From NCBI GenBank assembly GCA_963974595.1, contig CAXBDA010000095.1:1-9685 (forward strand): DNA of 9,685 bases, in the 5' to 3' direction. A model generated the notes under the pieces. That model was not told where the DNA came from and did no database searches. It worked only from the letters and a program-made list of their open reading frames with translations. Origin of the DNA: PZPK01 sp963974595. GTDB taxonomy: Bacteria > Pseudomonadota > Gammaproteobacteria > Pseudomonadales > Oleiphilaceae. Below, one piece after another: positions 1-5,270 of the stretch; the stretch's first letter is position 1; each line of letters opens with the position of its first letter. Both the position numbers and the translations under genes were made by a program.

Positions 1-1180
1 TTGAGTTTAGCTCTGGATGCCTCGGAGTGGGAGGCGTCGACTTATGATTATCAGTTATTTTTATAAAGCTTTGTTTATTTAGATATTGATTAATTACATA
101 ATCACAAATTTTTATACCGACACTTCTTTGTCCTATATCAAACGCGATACGTGCATAAGTAGAAAGGCGCTCTATTCTTGGCTCTCCTTTCTTTAAAACT
201 TTCTTCACAATATCAAATGCAAAAAGCAAATTCTGATGACGTTCTTTTTTGTTCAAGGTGCTATCTCGAGAGCCTATATAAGCATTAATAGCATCTTTAT
301 AGTCTTGATCATCTATTTCATTATTATCTGAATTAATGAAGGCTGGGATTTTTCCAAAAAAATTCGCATATGAAATATTAGCTTTTTTGAAAGCAGGTTT
401 GGTTGTTGTTACTAAATAACCATCTTGCTCTAGCTGTTTGGCAGTAGCGGGCTTACAGCAGAAAAGGTTTAATAAAAAAGCATCCACCGGAGCCGCTAGA
501 TTGAGAGGTGCCAAAATATCAAGACCTGGAATCAAATAATATGCATCATAACCTAATTTCTTAAAGTCACTAATTAAAGAGCGATTAATGTGTTTGCCAT
601 GCTTTAATTCAAACATGATTAATGGAGAACAGTCTTCTAGAGTCTCTTTAGACTGCTTTAGTATATTTGCTTCTTCACCTTCAGCATCTAACTTGATAAA
701 GTCGATAGATTGCCAATTATGCTCACGTTTACACTCATCTAAAGTTAACAAGTTAATTGTTAGCGACTCTTTAGAGCCTTCGGAGGTCAATGAGTTTAAT
801 TCAGCGTTTGGGGATAAATAAAATGTTGCAGTCCCAATGTGATCTGAAAGGCCAGCTTCTATGATCTCGACTTTTTGTGCTAAGTTATTTTTCTTAATAG
901 TATTACGTAAAGCAGCAGCTGTATTAGGCGTAGGTTCGAAACACCAAAGCTTTCCATTGTCACCAAGATTCTTAGCTATCGCCGTACTATATAAACCGTA
1001 ATTAGCACCTATGTCCAATACGACCATGTCAGGCTTAATGAAATTACGCACAAAGTGTATCTCGTCCTCAAACCAATCTCCTTGTTCTCTAAGGACAAAG
1101 TTGGACATAAGATTAAGTTGTTCGGGGGCACAAATTTCTGTGCCATCATTCAGCGTTATAAATGTCGTTTTTATGATCAT
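1..1180 (-). CDS. FkbM-family SAM-dependent methyltransferase (3' end outside window)
   Basis: The frame opens with ATG at 1180 and stays open for 393 codons to the left edge, so the C-terminus is missing. Residues 53-65 (VVLDIGANYGLYS) form the glycine-rich SAM-binding motif I. FEP at 81-83 carries the acidic residue after strand 2. DFIKLDAEGEE at 161-171 is the characteristic FkbM motif, followed by MFELK near 190-194. FkbM proteins methylate hydroxyls of sugars or small molecules; the substrate here is unknown, and lipopolysaccharide, capsule or pilin/flagellin glycans are the usual inference. The part after about residue 230 is long, with a helical stretch near 345-375 that could be TPR-like. 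Base composition is low: I count 11 G/C in bases 61-120 and 18 in 541-600, against 27 per 60 in 2461-2520 of the neighbouring ATPase gene. This suggests horizontal transfer. The ribosome site (AGAGAA close to the ATG) is weak. The family call is secure; the function is not. Confidence 0.86.
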   Translation of the reverse strand, partial: MIIKTTFITLNDGTEICAPEQLNLMSNFVLREQGDWFEDEIHFVRNFIKPDMVVLDIGANYGLYSTAIAKNLGDNGKLWCFEPTPNTAAALRNTIKKNNLAQKVEIIEAGLSDHIGTATFYLSPNAELNSLTSEGSKESLTINLLTLDECKREHNWQSIDFIKLDAEGEEANILKQSKETLEDCSPLIMFELKHGKHINRSLISDFKKLGYDAYYLIPGLDILAPLNLAAPVDAFLLNLFCCKPATAKQLEQDGYLVTTTKPAFKKANISYANFFGKIPAFINSDNNEIDDQDYKDAINAYIGSRDSTLNKKERHQNLLFAFDIVKKVLKKGEPRIERLSTYARIAFDIGQRSVGIKICDYVINQYLNKQSFIKITDNHKSTPPTPRHPELNS

Positions 1181-1498
1181 ATTCTCTGAGACTAAGCCGT
1201 TTAAATTTCAATAAGAAAAGATAATACACCATAAGGTAAAACAGTGAAGCTTGTATTAATACGGCTGTGATCTAGTTGGAGTTTGTGACTGTACTTGTAC
1301 CTTTTCTAAAATCTCGTTGGACTAATCAGATTCAGCTCGCAATCCTTAGTCAAATTTCTTGGACGACCGGTCATCCTAATTGTCGCCGAAAATCCCAATA
1401 CATTTTGATAATATAGTCCTGTATTAGCTTTGTATGCGAAGGAAACACCCGTGTGCATTGATACTATTATAAGACCGGTAAACAACGATTTGGGTTGA
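1181..1498. other. 318-base gap with palindromes and a doubtful 50-codon frame; possible element remnant
   Basis: This gap lies between the ends of two minus-strand genes. It contains the promoter candidate at 1221-1248, a perfect 10-base palindrome GTATTAATAC (1253-1262), GTAC-TT-GTAC (1291-1300), a 16-base near-palindrome GGACGACCGGTCATCC (1361-1376, one mismatched pair), and a second GACCGGT (1473-1479). On the minus strand an ATG at 1458 opens 50 codons ending in TAG at 1306; the peptide includes MTGRPRNLTKDCELN. It has no ribosome-binding site and an in-frame stop lies just upstream, so I do not call it a gene. The peptide resembles, to my memory only, recurrent spurious translations of a non-coding repeat in marine gammaproteobacteria. 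No clear terminator follows the ATPase gene, and no pilin signature is present. Confidence 0.4.
1221..1248 (-). promoter_or_regulatory. Candidate sigma-70 promoter for the FkbM-family gene
   Basis: Read on the minus strand, TTCACT (1248-1243, 4 of 6 matches to TTGACA) is followed after 16 bases by TATTAT (1226-1221, 5 of 6 matches to TATAAT). The predicted start lies near 1214, about 34 bases before the ATG at 1180. This suits a gene lying 318 bases beyond the preceding ATPase gene. It is inferred from consensus only. Confidence 0.4.
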
Positions 1499-3277
1499 TC
1501 ATGACTGAGAATTTAAACTACTGGGTGTGACCCTTAATACTTCTTCAATCGTGGTTTGGCCTTTGGCTACTTTATTCGCACCACTCAAGCGTAGCGAATG
1601 CATACCTTCTTTGATGGCTTGTTTTCTAAGCTCGTTAAGTTGGCCCTGTTCGTTAATATGCACTTTCAAATTTTCGCTTAAAGGCATGATTTCATAAACC
1701 CCCGCTCTTCCTTTATAACCTGTATTTCGACAAGTGAGGCAGCCGACAGGCTGATTTGCATGACTTGGGTGGGGTGTGTTCCAGGGTTTAGTTAGCATCT
1801 TCCAGTCTTCTTCTTGTATTTCAACTGGCGCTTTGCATTCATCGCATAGTGTTCTAACTAGTCTTTGTGCCATTACCCCAATGACTGTGGCCCGAATTAG
1901 GTAAGGTGGAATACCAAGTTCAATAAGGCGGGTTACTGCGCTAGGGGCATCATTTGTATGTAGTGTTGATAAAACGAGGTGGCCTGTTAATGCTGCTTGC
2001 GTCGCCATTTCAGCAGTTTCTAAATCGCGTATCTCACCGATCATAATGATGTCAGGGTCTTGGCGCATAAGCGCTTTAATGCCGGTTGCAAAGTCTAGGT
2101 CGATGCCGTGTTGTATCTGCATTTGGTTAAATGCCGGTTCCACCATTTCTATCGGGTCTTCTATGGTGCTCACATTTACTTCGTCAGTGGCTAGTTCTCT
2201 AAGGGTTGAATATAAAGTTGTTGTTTTACCTGATCCCGTTGGCCCTGTTACCAGTATGATGCCATTAGGTTGGCTAATCATTTTTTCCCAGCGTCTTAAA
2301 TCTTCCTGGCTAAAGCCTAAGTCAGCAAAGCTGCATTGCAGTACGTCCGGGTCAAAAATTCGCATCACAAGTTTTTCACCAAACGCGGTTGGCAGTGTGG
2401 ATAGTCTTAGTTCAATTTCTTTTTCTAGTTTGTTTCGGGTTTTGATTCGACCATCTTGGGGTTTGCGTTTTTCTGCGACATTCAGGCGGCCCAATATTTT
2501 TAAACGACTGGTAACGGCTAAACCGACTTTTGCCGGGAATTCATAAACATTGTGGAGTACGCCATCTATTCGAAAACGAACTTGGGCAATGTCTCTGCGC
2601 GGTTCAATGTGAATATCGCTGGCTCTTTGGTCAAAGGCATATTGCAGCAGCCAGTCAACGATATTCACGATATGTTGATCGTTGGCATCAGGGCTGCTTT
2701 GATTTTTGCCCAGTTCGAGCATCTGCTCAAAGTTTTGCGTATAGTTTTGGGCTGATGCCTGGCTTCCTGCTTTATTGACTGAATTGGCCAGTTCATAAAA
2801 TTCGAGAGTAAATTTGCGAAGATCTGTTGGGTTAACGATCACTCGGCGAATATTTTTTTTAAGCGTATGTTGTAAGTCTTCTTCCCATTGGGTCACAAAA
2901 GGTTGAGTGCTAGCGATCACAACTTCATTCGGGTGTATTTCTACGGCAAGAATTTTATGGCGTTGAGCAAATGCAAATGACATGACGCTGGCTATTTTCT
3001 GGCTGTCAATTTTTAACGGGTCGATGTGGAAAACAGCTTGCTGGCTCCAGTTTGCTAGCCAGTTAAGGAGTTGGGTTAATGACAGGGGCTGTCCATTTGG
3101 CTGCTTTAACGTTGCATCTACAATGATTTCAATCGGGTGTTGAGCTGCTTGTTTTTTGCCTTTTGGTGTTTGCAAAACGATTTTCGCATCTGCCTCAGAA
3201 ATTAAATTATCTTTCTCTAATTGCCAAACAATTTGATTGAGATTTAAGGGTTCTGTTTTAGAGGGCTGCGATAGCAT
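1499..3277 (-). CDS. Orphan PilB/GspE-like type IV pilus / type II secretion ATPase
   Basis: This 592-residue cytoplasmic hexameric ATPase belongs to the family that powers pilus or pseudopilus assembly. The N-terminal domain (about 10-160) resembles T2SSE_N (IDPLKID near 85-91) but lacks a clean MshEN c-di-GMP signature. The second N-domain strand-helix segment RASDIHIEPRRD lies at 218-229. The motor domain has Walker A GPTGSGKT (345-352), the Asp box STIEDPIE (370-377), Walker B DPDIIMIGEIRD (407-418) and the His box GHLVLSTLHTND (432-443). A four-cysteine zinc site (Cys478, 481, 513, 516) is intact, so the enzyme looks functional. An in-frame TAA lies 9 bases upstream of the ATG at 3277, which fixes the start; the ribosome site (CGAG) is poor. 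No pilC, pilD, pilin or other gsp gene adjoins it, so its partner machine must be elsewhere. I recall similar stand-alone proteins in Pseudomonas and Marinobacter, which I could not check. The ATPase family is certain; which machine it serves is not. Confidence 0.93.
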   Translation of the reverse strand: MLSQPSKTEPLNLNQIVWQLEKDNLISEADAKIVLQTPKGKKQAAQHPIEIIVDATLKQPNGQPLSLTQLLNWLANWSQQAVFHIDPLKIDSQKIASVMSFAFAQRHKILAVEIHPNEVVIASTQPFVTQWEEDLQHTLKKNIRRVIVNPTDLRKFTLEFYELANSVNKAGSQASAQNYTQNFEQMLELGKNQSSPDANDQHIVNIVDWLLQYAFDQRASDIHIEPRRDIAQVRFRIDGVLHNVYEFPAKVGLAVTSRLKILGRLNVAEKRKPQDGRIKTRNKLEKEIELRLSTLPTAFGEKLVMRIFDPDVLQCSFADLGFSQEDLRRWEKMISQPNGIILVTGPTGSGKTTTLYSTLRELATDEVNVSTIEDPIEMVEPAFNQMQIQHGIDLDFATGIKALMRQDPDIIMIGEIRDLETAEMATQAALTGHLVLSTLHTNDAPSAVTRLIELGIPPYLIRATVIGVMAQRLVRTLCDECKAPVEIQEEDWKMLTKPWNTPHPSHANQPVGCLTCRNTGYKGRAGVYEIMPLSENLKVHINEQGQLNELRKQAIKEGMHSLRLSGANKVAKGQTTIEEVLRVTPSSLNSQS

Positions 3278-3304
3278 GACAAATTACTCGTGTTTCAATA
3301 AGTG

Positions 3305-3349
3305 AAAAAAATACCTTACCTGGTTGGGGGAATTGCAGGTAAGGTATTT
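3305..3349 (-). terminator. Strong intrinsic terminator after the arsC-like/DUF2069 operon
   Basis: A perfect 14-base stem pairs 3309-3322 (AAATACCTTACCTG) with 3336-3349 around a 13-base loop. On the minus strand the stem runs straight into seven T residues (bases 3311-3305). It begins 2 bases after the DUF2069 stop codon and ends 28 bases before the ATG of the PilB/GspE-like gene. Transcription from the upstream operon should therefore mostly stop here. It lacks a plus-strand T-run, although TATTTATT is nearby. Confidence 0.88.
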
Positions 3350-3355
3350 ATTATA
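3350..3355 (-). promoter_or_regulatory. Candidate -10 box for the PilB/GspE-like gene
   Basis: The minus strand carries a perfect TATAAT here, overlapping the DUF2069 stop codon. No convincing -35 lies 16-18 bases upstream and there is no TG extension. If used, transcripts would begin near 3343, inside the terminator stem, and would carry part of it as a leader. AT-rich chance is a real alternative. Confidence 0.22.
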
Positions 3356-3728
3356 GTTGGCGACCTAAAGTTCGCTCCCATTTTATGTAAAACATAGACG
3401 CTAAAAATATAATCACGGTCAAAGAAGTGATGAAAATATCAGTGAAGGCTGCTAAAGATAGAAAGGTTTCCACGACGGATTGTGTGAAATAAAATAAAAT
3501 AATAAAACACAGCCAGATGTGAGCCCGCAATTGGTCTTTTACTAATCCGGGAAAGATAATTAAGAGTGGGATGAGTTTTACCAGCAAAATAAACATCACA
3601 GGGCTGCCTTCTGGAATGGCGGCAGGCAGGCTGGTGATGATCATCATGAGTAGCATGAGCACATAACTTGTCCATGCAAGATGCAGTGCGATTACATTTT
3701 TTATAGGTCGATTAATAGTCGTGTTCAT
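3351..3728 (-). CDS. DUF2069 integral membrane protein
   Basis: This 125-residue, very hydrophobic protein has four predicted membrane segments at about 12-33, 43-61, 69-90 and 95-115. The RAHIWLCFIILFYF stretch (68-81) and the closing KWERTLG are typical of DUF2069, a small inner-membrane family of unknown function in gammaproteobacteria and betaproteobacteria. Its length matches the family. The ATG overlaps the stop of the ArsC-like gene as ATGA (3728-3725), so translation is probably coupled and the two form an operon. It is followed at once by an intrinsic terminator and is thus the last gene. From memory, Pseudomonas places wrbA between these two genes; here wrbA is absent. No function can be assigned. 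Confidence 0.85.
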   Translation of the reverse strand: MNTTINRPIKNVIALHLAWTSYVLMLLMMIITSLPAAIPEGSPVMFILLVKLIPLLIIFPGLVKDQLRAHIWLCFIILFYFTQSVVETFLSLAAFTDIFITSLTVIIFLASMFYIKWERTLGRQL

Positions 3729-4084
3729 AATGAGATTAGCTTCAATATATTTTCGGGTGGGCGGCCAAGAACAGCTTTATTGCCTTTCACTACAATAGGT
3801 CGCTCTATTAATTTCGGGAATTTTGTCATTTTTTCAATCAGGAAGTCATCATTTAAGTTAGTATCTTTCAGGTTTAGCTCTTTGTATGCATCTTCACCTT
3901 TTCTGAGTAGTTCGCGTGCTGTGATTTCGAGCTTGTTTAAAAGTGAGCTTATAGTCTTTGCATCTGGGGTATCTTCAAGATATAAAATGATCTCTGGCGA
4001 GATGCCATTTTCTTCAAGAAGGGCTAAAGTTTGTCGTGATTTTGAACAGCGAGGGTTGTGATAAATTTGTACTGTAGGGGTCAT
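3725..4084 (-). CDS. ArsC-like (YfgD-type) thioredoxin-fold reductase
   Basis: This 119-residue ArsC/Spx-superfamily protein starts MTPTVQIYHNPRCSKSRQTL. Cys13 in the NPRCSKSR loop corresponds to the catalytic cysteine of glutaredoxin-dependent arsenate reductase. The three arginines of the enzyme's anion site appear conserved: Arg61 in RELLRKGE, Arg95 in IERPIVV and Arg108 in LGRPPE. The family reduces arsenate to arsenite via a Cys-As-glutathione intermediate, but YfgD-type members are often housekeeping proteins without arsenite pumps. No arsB or arsR gene is present, so arsenic detoxification is not established. The ATG at 4084 has an AAGG ribosome site (4093-4090) five bases upstream. 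It is first in an operon with the DUF2069 gene, sharing ATGA, and is divergent from the thioredoxin lipoprotein gene. Confidence 0.9.
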   Translation of the reverse strand: MTPTVQIYHNPRCSKSRQTLALLEENGISPEIILYLEDTPDAKTISSLLNKLEITARELLRKGEDAYKELNLKDTNLNDDFLIEKMTKFPKLIERPIVVKGNKAVLGRPPENILKLISL

Positions 4085-4152
4085 GTTGGCCTTGTTTACG
4101 TCTCAGTGAGAATTTAATGTCTAAAGTCCATTTATTCTAACAGGAGAAAGGC
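4085..4152. promoter_or_regulatory. Divergent intergenic promoter region (ArsC-like gene / thioredoxin lipoprotein gene)
   Basis: This 68-base gap must hold start signals for both divergent genes. On the minus strand TGTTAGAAT (extended -10, box at 4139-4134, 5 of 6 matches) could drive the ArsC-like gene from a start near 4127; it lies just left of the plus-strand ribosome site. For the plus gene only weak candidates are visible (TTGTTT near 4092, TTAATG about 16 bases on). No operator-like palindrome stands out. Confidence 0.35.
4142..4147 (+). promoter_or_regulatory. Ribosome-binding site deciding a TTG start
   Basis: AGGAGA lies five bases before the TTG at 4153. It is the best ribosome site seen in the window and supports TTG as the true start, since the residues right after it form a complete lipoprotein signal peptide. 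Confidence 0.75.
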
Positions 4153-4605
4153 TTGAGAATAAAAACTGTTTTTATTTTTTGTTTTATATGGCTTCTTTGT
4201 GCTTGTAGTAATACTGATAATGACACAAGCCTTGTCTTCTTGAATGGAGATGGCAAAAAGTTGAGTGACTTTGAAGGTCAATGGCTTTTGATAAATTATT
4301 GGGCTGCTTGGTGTAAACCGTGTTTAAACGAAATTCCAGAACTTAATGTGATCAATGCGCGATCAGATGTCGAGGTATTGGCTTTCAATTATGATGATTT
4401 GGATGAAACATTATTAAGAAAACAGCTTGATAAATTTGATATTCAGTACCGGTCTATTGTTATTGATCCTGCTTTGTTATTTAAGCAGGCAAAGCCAAGG
4501 GGGTTGCCTGCTACAATTGTGGTTAATCAAAGGGGAGAGTTTGTTAAGTGGTTATATGGTGCTCAGAGCAGGCAATCTTTATTGGAGGTCATAGCTCAAC
4601 CTTAG
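4153..4605 (+). CDS. TlpA-like thioredoxin-fold lipoprotein
   Basis: This 150-residue exported protein starts at TTG (4153). Residues 1-17 form a lipoprotein signal peptide, with lipobox LCAC giving lipidated Cys18; Ser19 follows, with no inner-membrane-retention Asp, so outer-membrane anchoring in the periplasm is expected. The thioredoxin fold has WAAWCKPC (redox pair Cys54 and Cys57) and the cis-proline Pro119 in RGLPATIVV. Such TlpA/ResA-like proteins usually reduce periplasmic disulfides, for example in cytochrome c maturation or protection of exported thiols; the partner is not identifiable. The CKPC dipeptide between the cysteines is ordinary for this group. It diverges from the ArsC-like gene and converges on the CoA-binding gene. 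I recall a similar ArsC-thioredoxin neighbourhood in Pseudomonas, which supports an old, conserved cluster. The fold is certain; the physiological role is inferred. Confidence 0.9.
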   Translation: MRIKTVFIFCFIWLLCACSNTDNDTSLVFLNGDGKKLSDFEGQWLLINYWAAWCKPCLNEIPELNVINARSDVEVLAFNYDDLDETLLRKQLDKFDIQYRSIVIDPALLFKQAKPRGLPATIVVNQRGEFVKWLYGAQSRQSLLEVIAQP

Positions 4606-4627
4606 TGATCCTAATTAACTGAGGGTT
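4598..4627. terminator. Possible bidirectional terminator between convergent genes
   Basis: AACCTTAGT (4598-4606) can pair with ACTGAGGGTT (4618-4627) as a nine-pair stem with one bulged G and one G-U pair, around an 11-base loop. It overlaps both stop codons of the convergent pair. The downstream T-tract on the plus strand is short and broken (TTTGTTT), so efficiency is uncertain. Confidence 0.3.
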
Positions 4628-5022
4628 TGTTTAGGGCATTCATTCATTACCACCGTCAGGTTATTTTCTCGTAGCTGTGTTGCGGCTTTTTCATTGATGA
4701 CACCAATTTGCATCCAAACAATTTTGGGTTGTTTTTGTACCGATAAAGCCAAAACTTCTAAGCAGGTTTCTCCTGCTGCTTCACTATTTCTAAAGATATC
4801 AACCATATCTACATTTTCAGGTAGTGCGTCGAGAGAAGCATATACGTGTTCATTTAAAATAGTTTGGCCTGATAAAATAGGGTTTATTGGATAAACTTTA
4901 AAGCCTTTTTCTTGTAAGAAGTGCATAACCTCGTAGCTTGGGCGATGTGTTTTTTGGCTGGCACCGACCAAGGCAATTGATTTGACCGTAGTCAGTAATT
5001 GCTGAAGTTTTGTTTTTGTCAT
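4615..5022 (-). CDS. YccU-type CoA-binding domain protein
   Basis: This is a single Rossmann-like CoA_binding domain protein of 135 residues if started at ATG 5022, the usual size. Seen are the nucleotide-loop IALVGAS (16-22), the HRPSYEV motif (26-32), YPINP (44-48), the VDMVDIFRN strand (71-79), WMQIG (103-107) and the closing MNECPK (126-131). The fold is shared with the CoA-ligating domain of succinyl-CoA synthetase, and binding of CoA is expected; no enzymatic activity is known to me. A GTG at 5034 would add MVSL. Neither start has a good ribosome site, and I prefer 5022 because family members begin directly with MT-type residues before the leading helix. A minus-strand TATAAT at 5063-5058 may serve it. 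It converges with the thioredoxin gene, 9 bases away. Confidence 0.88.
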   Translation of the reverse strand: MTKTKLQQLLTTVKSIALVGASQKTHRPSYEVMHFLQEKGFKVYPINPILSGQTILNEHVYASLDALPENVDMVDIFRNSEAAGETCLEVLALSVQKQPKIVWMQIGVINEKAATQLRENNLTVVMNECPKQTLS

Positions 5023-5057
5023 TAAGGATACCACTGTTTATTGAATGTATCTTTTTC

Positions 5058-5063
5058 ATTATA
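5058..5063 (-). promoter_or_regulatory. Candidate -10 box for the CoA-binding gene
   Basis: This is a perfect TATAAT on the minus strand, preceded by TGCT (one base off an extended -10). The expected start near 5051 gives a leader of about 29 bases to ATG 5022. No good -35 is present. Confidence 0.3.
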
Positions 5064-5165
5064 AGCATGTAAGGGGTGAAGGAATACTCATTTGTTTAGT
5101 GTGAGGTGCTTTAAAATCATCATTCCAGGTTAGAAGTCTGTGATTTAAATACCCTGAATTAGCAC

Positions 5166-5193
5166 TTAAACCATGCAGAAATCATGCTATTAT
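5166..5193 (+). promoter_or_regulatory. Candidate extended -10 promoter for dnaE
   Basis: TGC-TATTAT (box at 5188-5193, 5 of 6 matches, with the TGn extension at 5185-5187) follows a weak TTAAAC (5166-5171) by 16 bases. Transcription would start near 5200, about 70 bases before the dnaE ATG. An extended -10 can work with a weak -35. This gap is the only upstream region for dnaE because the neighbouring gene is divergent. Confidence 0.42.
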
Positions 5194-5208
5194 TAATCAC
5201 GTTTTTCA

Positions 5209-5243
5209 GCGCTAAACATCTTGCCTTGTAGGCGCTAATCATC
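5209..5243 (+). repeat. Two near-identical 12-base direct repeats in the dnaE leader
   Basis: GCGCTAAACATC (5209-5220) and GCGCTAATCATC (5232-5243) match at 11 of 12 bases and start 23 bases apart, about two helical turns. They lie just after the candidate transcription start and before the dnaE ATG. They could be a tandem protein-binding site or RNA element; the AGCGC/GCGCT ends can also pair as a short hairpin. No known consensus such as a DnaA box matches. Confidence 0.45.
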
Positions 5244-5270
5244 ATAAATACCGACTCCATACGAGATACA

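Noticed and set aside
588..1214. Two plus-strand open frames (588-821 and 1011-1214)
   Set aside because: Both are antisense shadows of the FkbM methyltransferase, whose conserved motifs lie on the minus strand.
1306..1458. 50-codon minus-strand frame as a real small gene
   Set aside because: No ribosome site, no signal or domain, and it lies in a palindrome-rich stretch; kept as part of the gap description instead.
1181..1498. A pilin gene next to the PilB-like ATPase
   Set aside because: No type IV prepilin signature (GFTLIE-like followed by a hydrophobic helix) was found in either strand of the gap.
2046..2546. 166-codon plus-strand open frame
   Set aside because: It lies wholly opposite the PilB/GspE-like motor-domain region, whose motifs are intact; its translation has no family features and it has no ribosome site.
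3439..4061. Open frames overlapping the DUF2069 and ArsC-like genes in other frames
   Set aside because: Recognisable families with coupled start and stop occupy the minus-strand frames; the alternatives resemble nothing.
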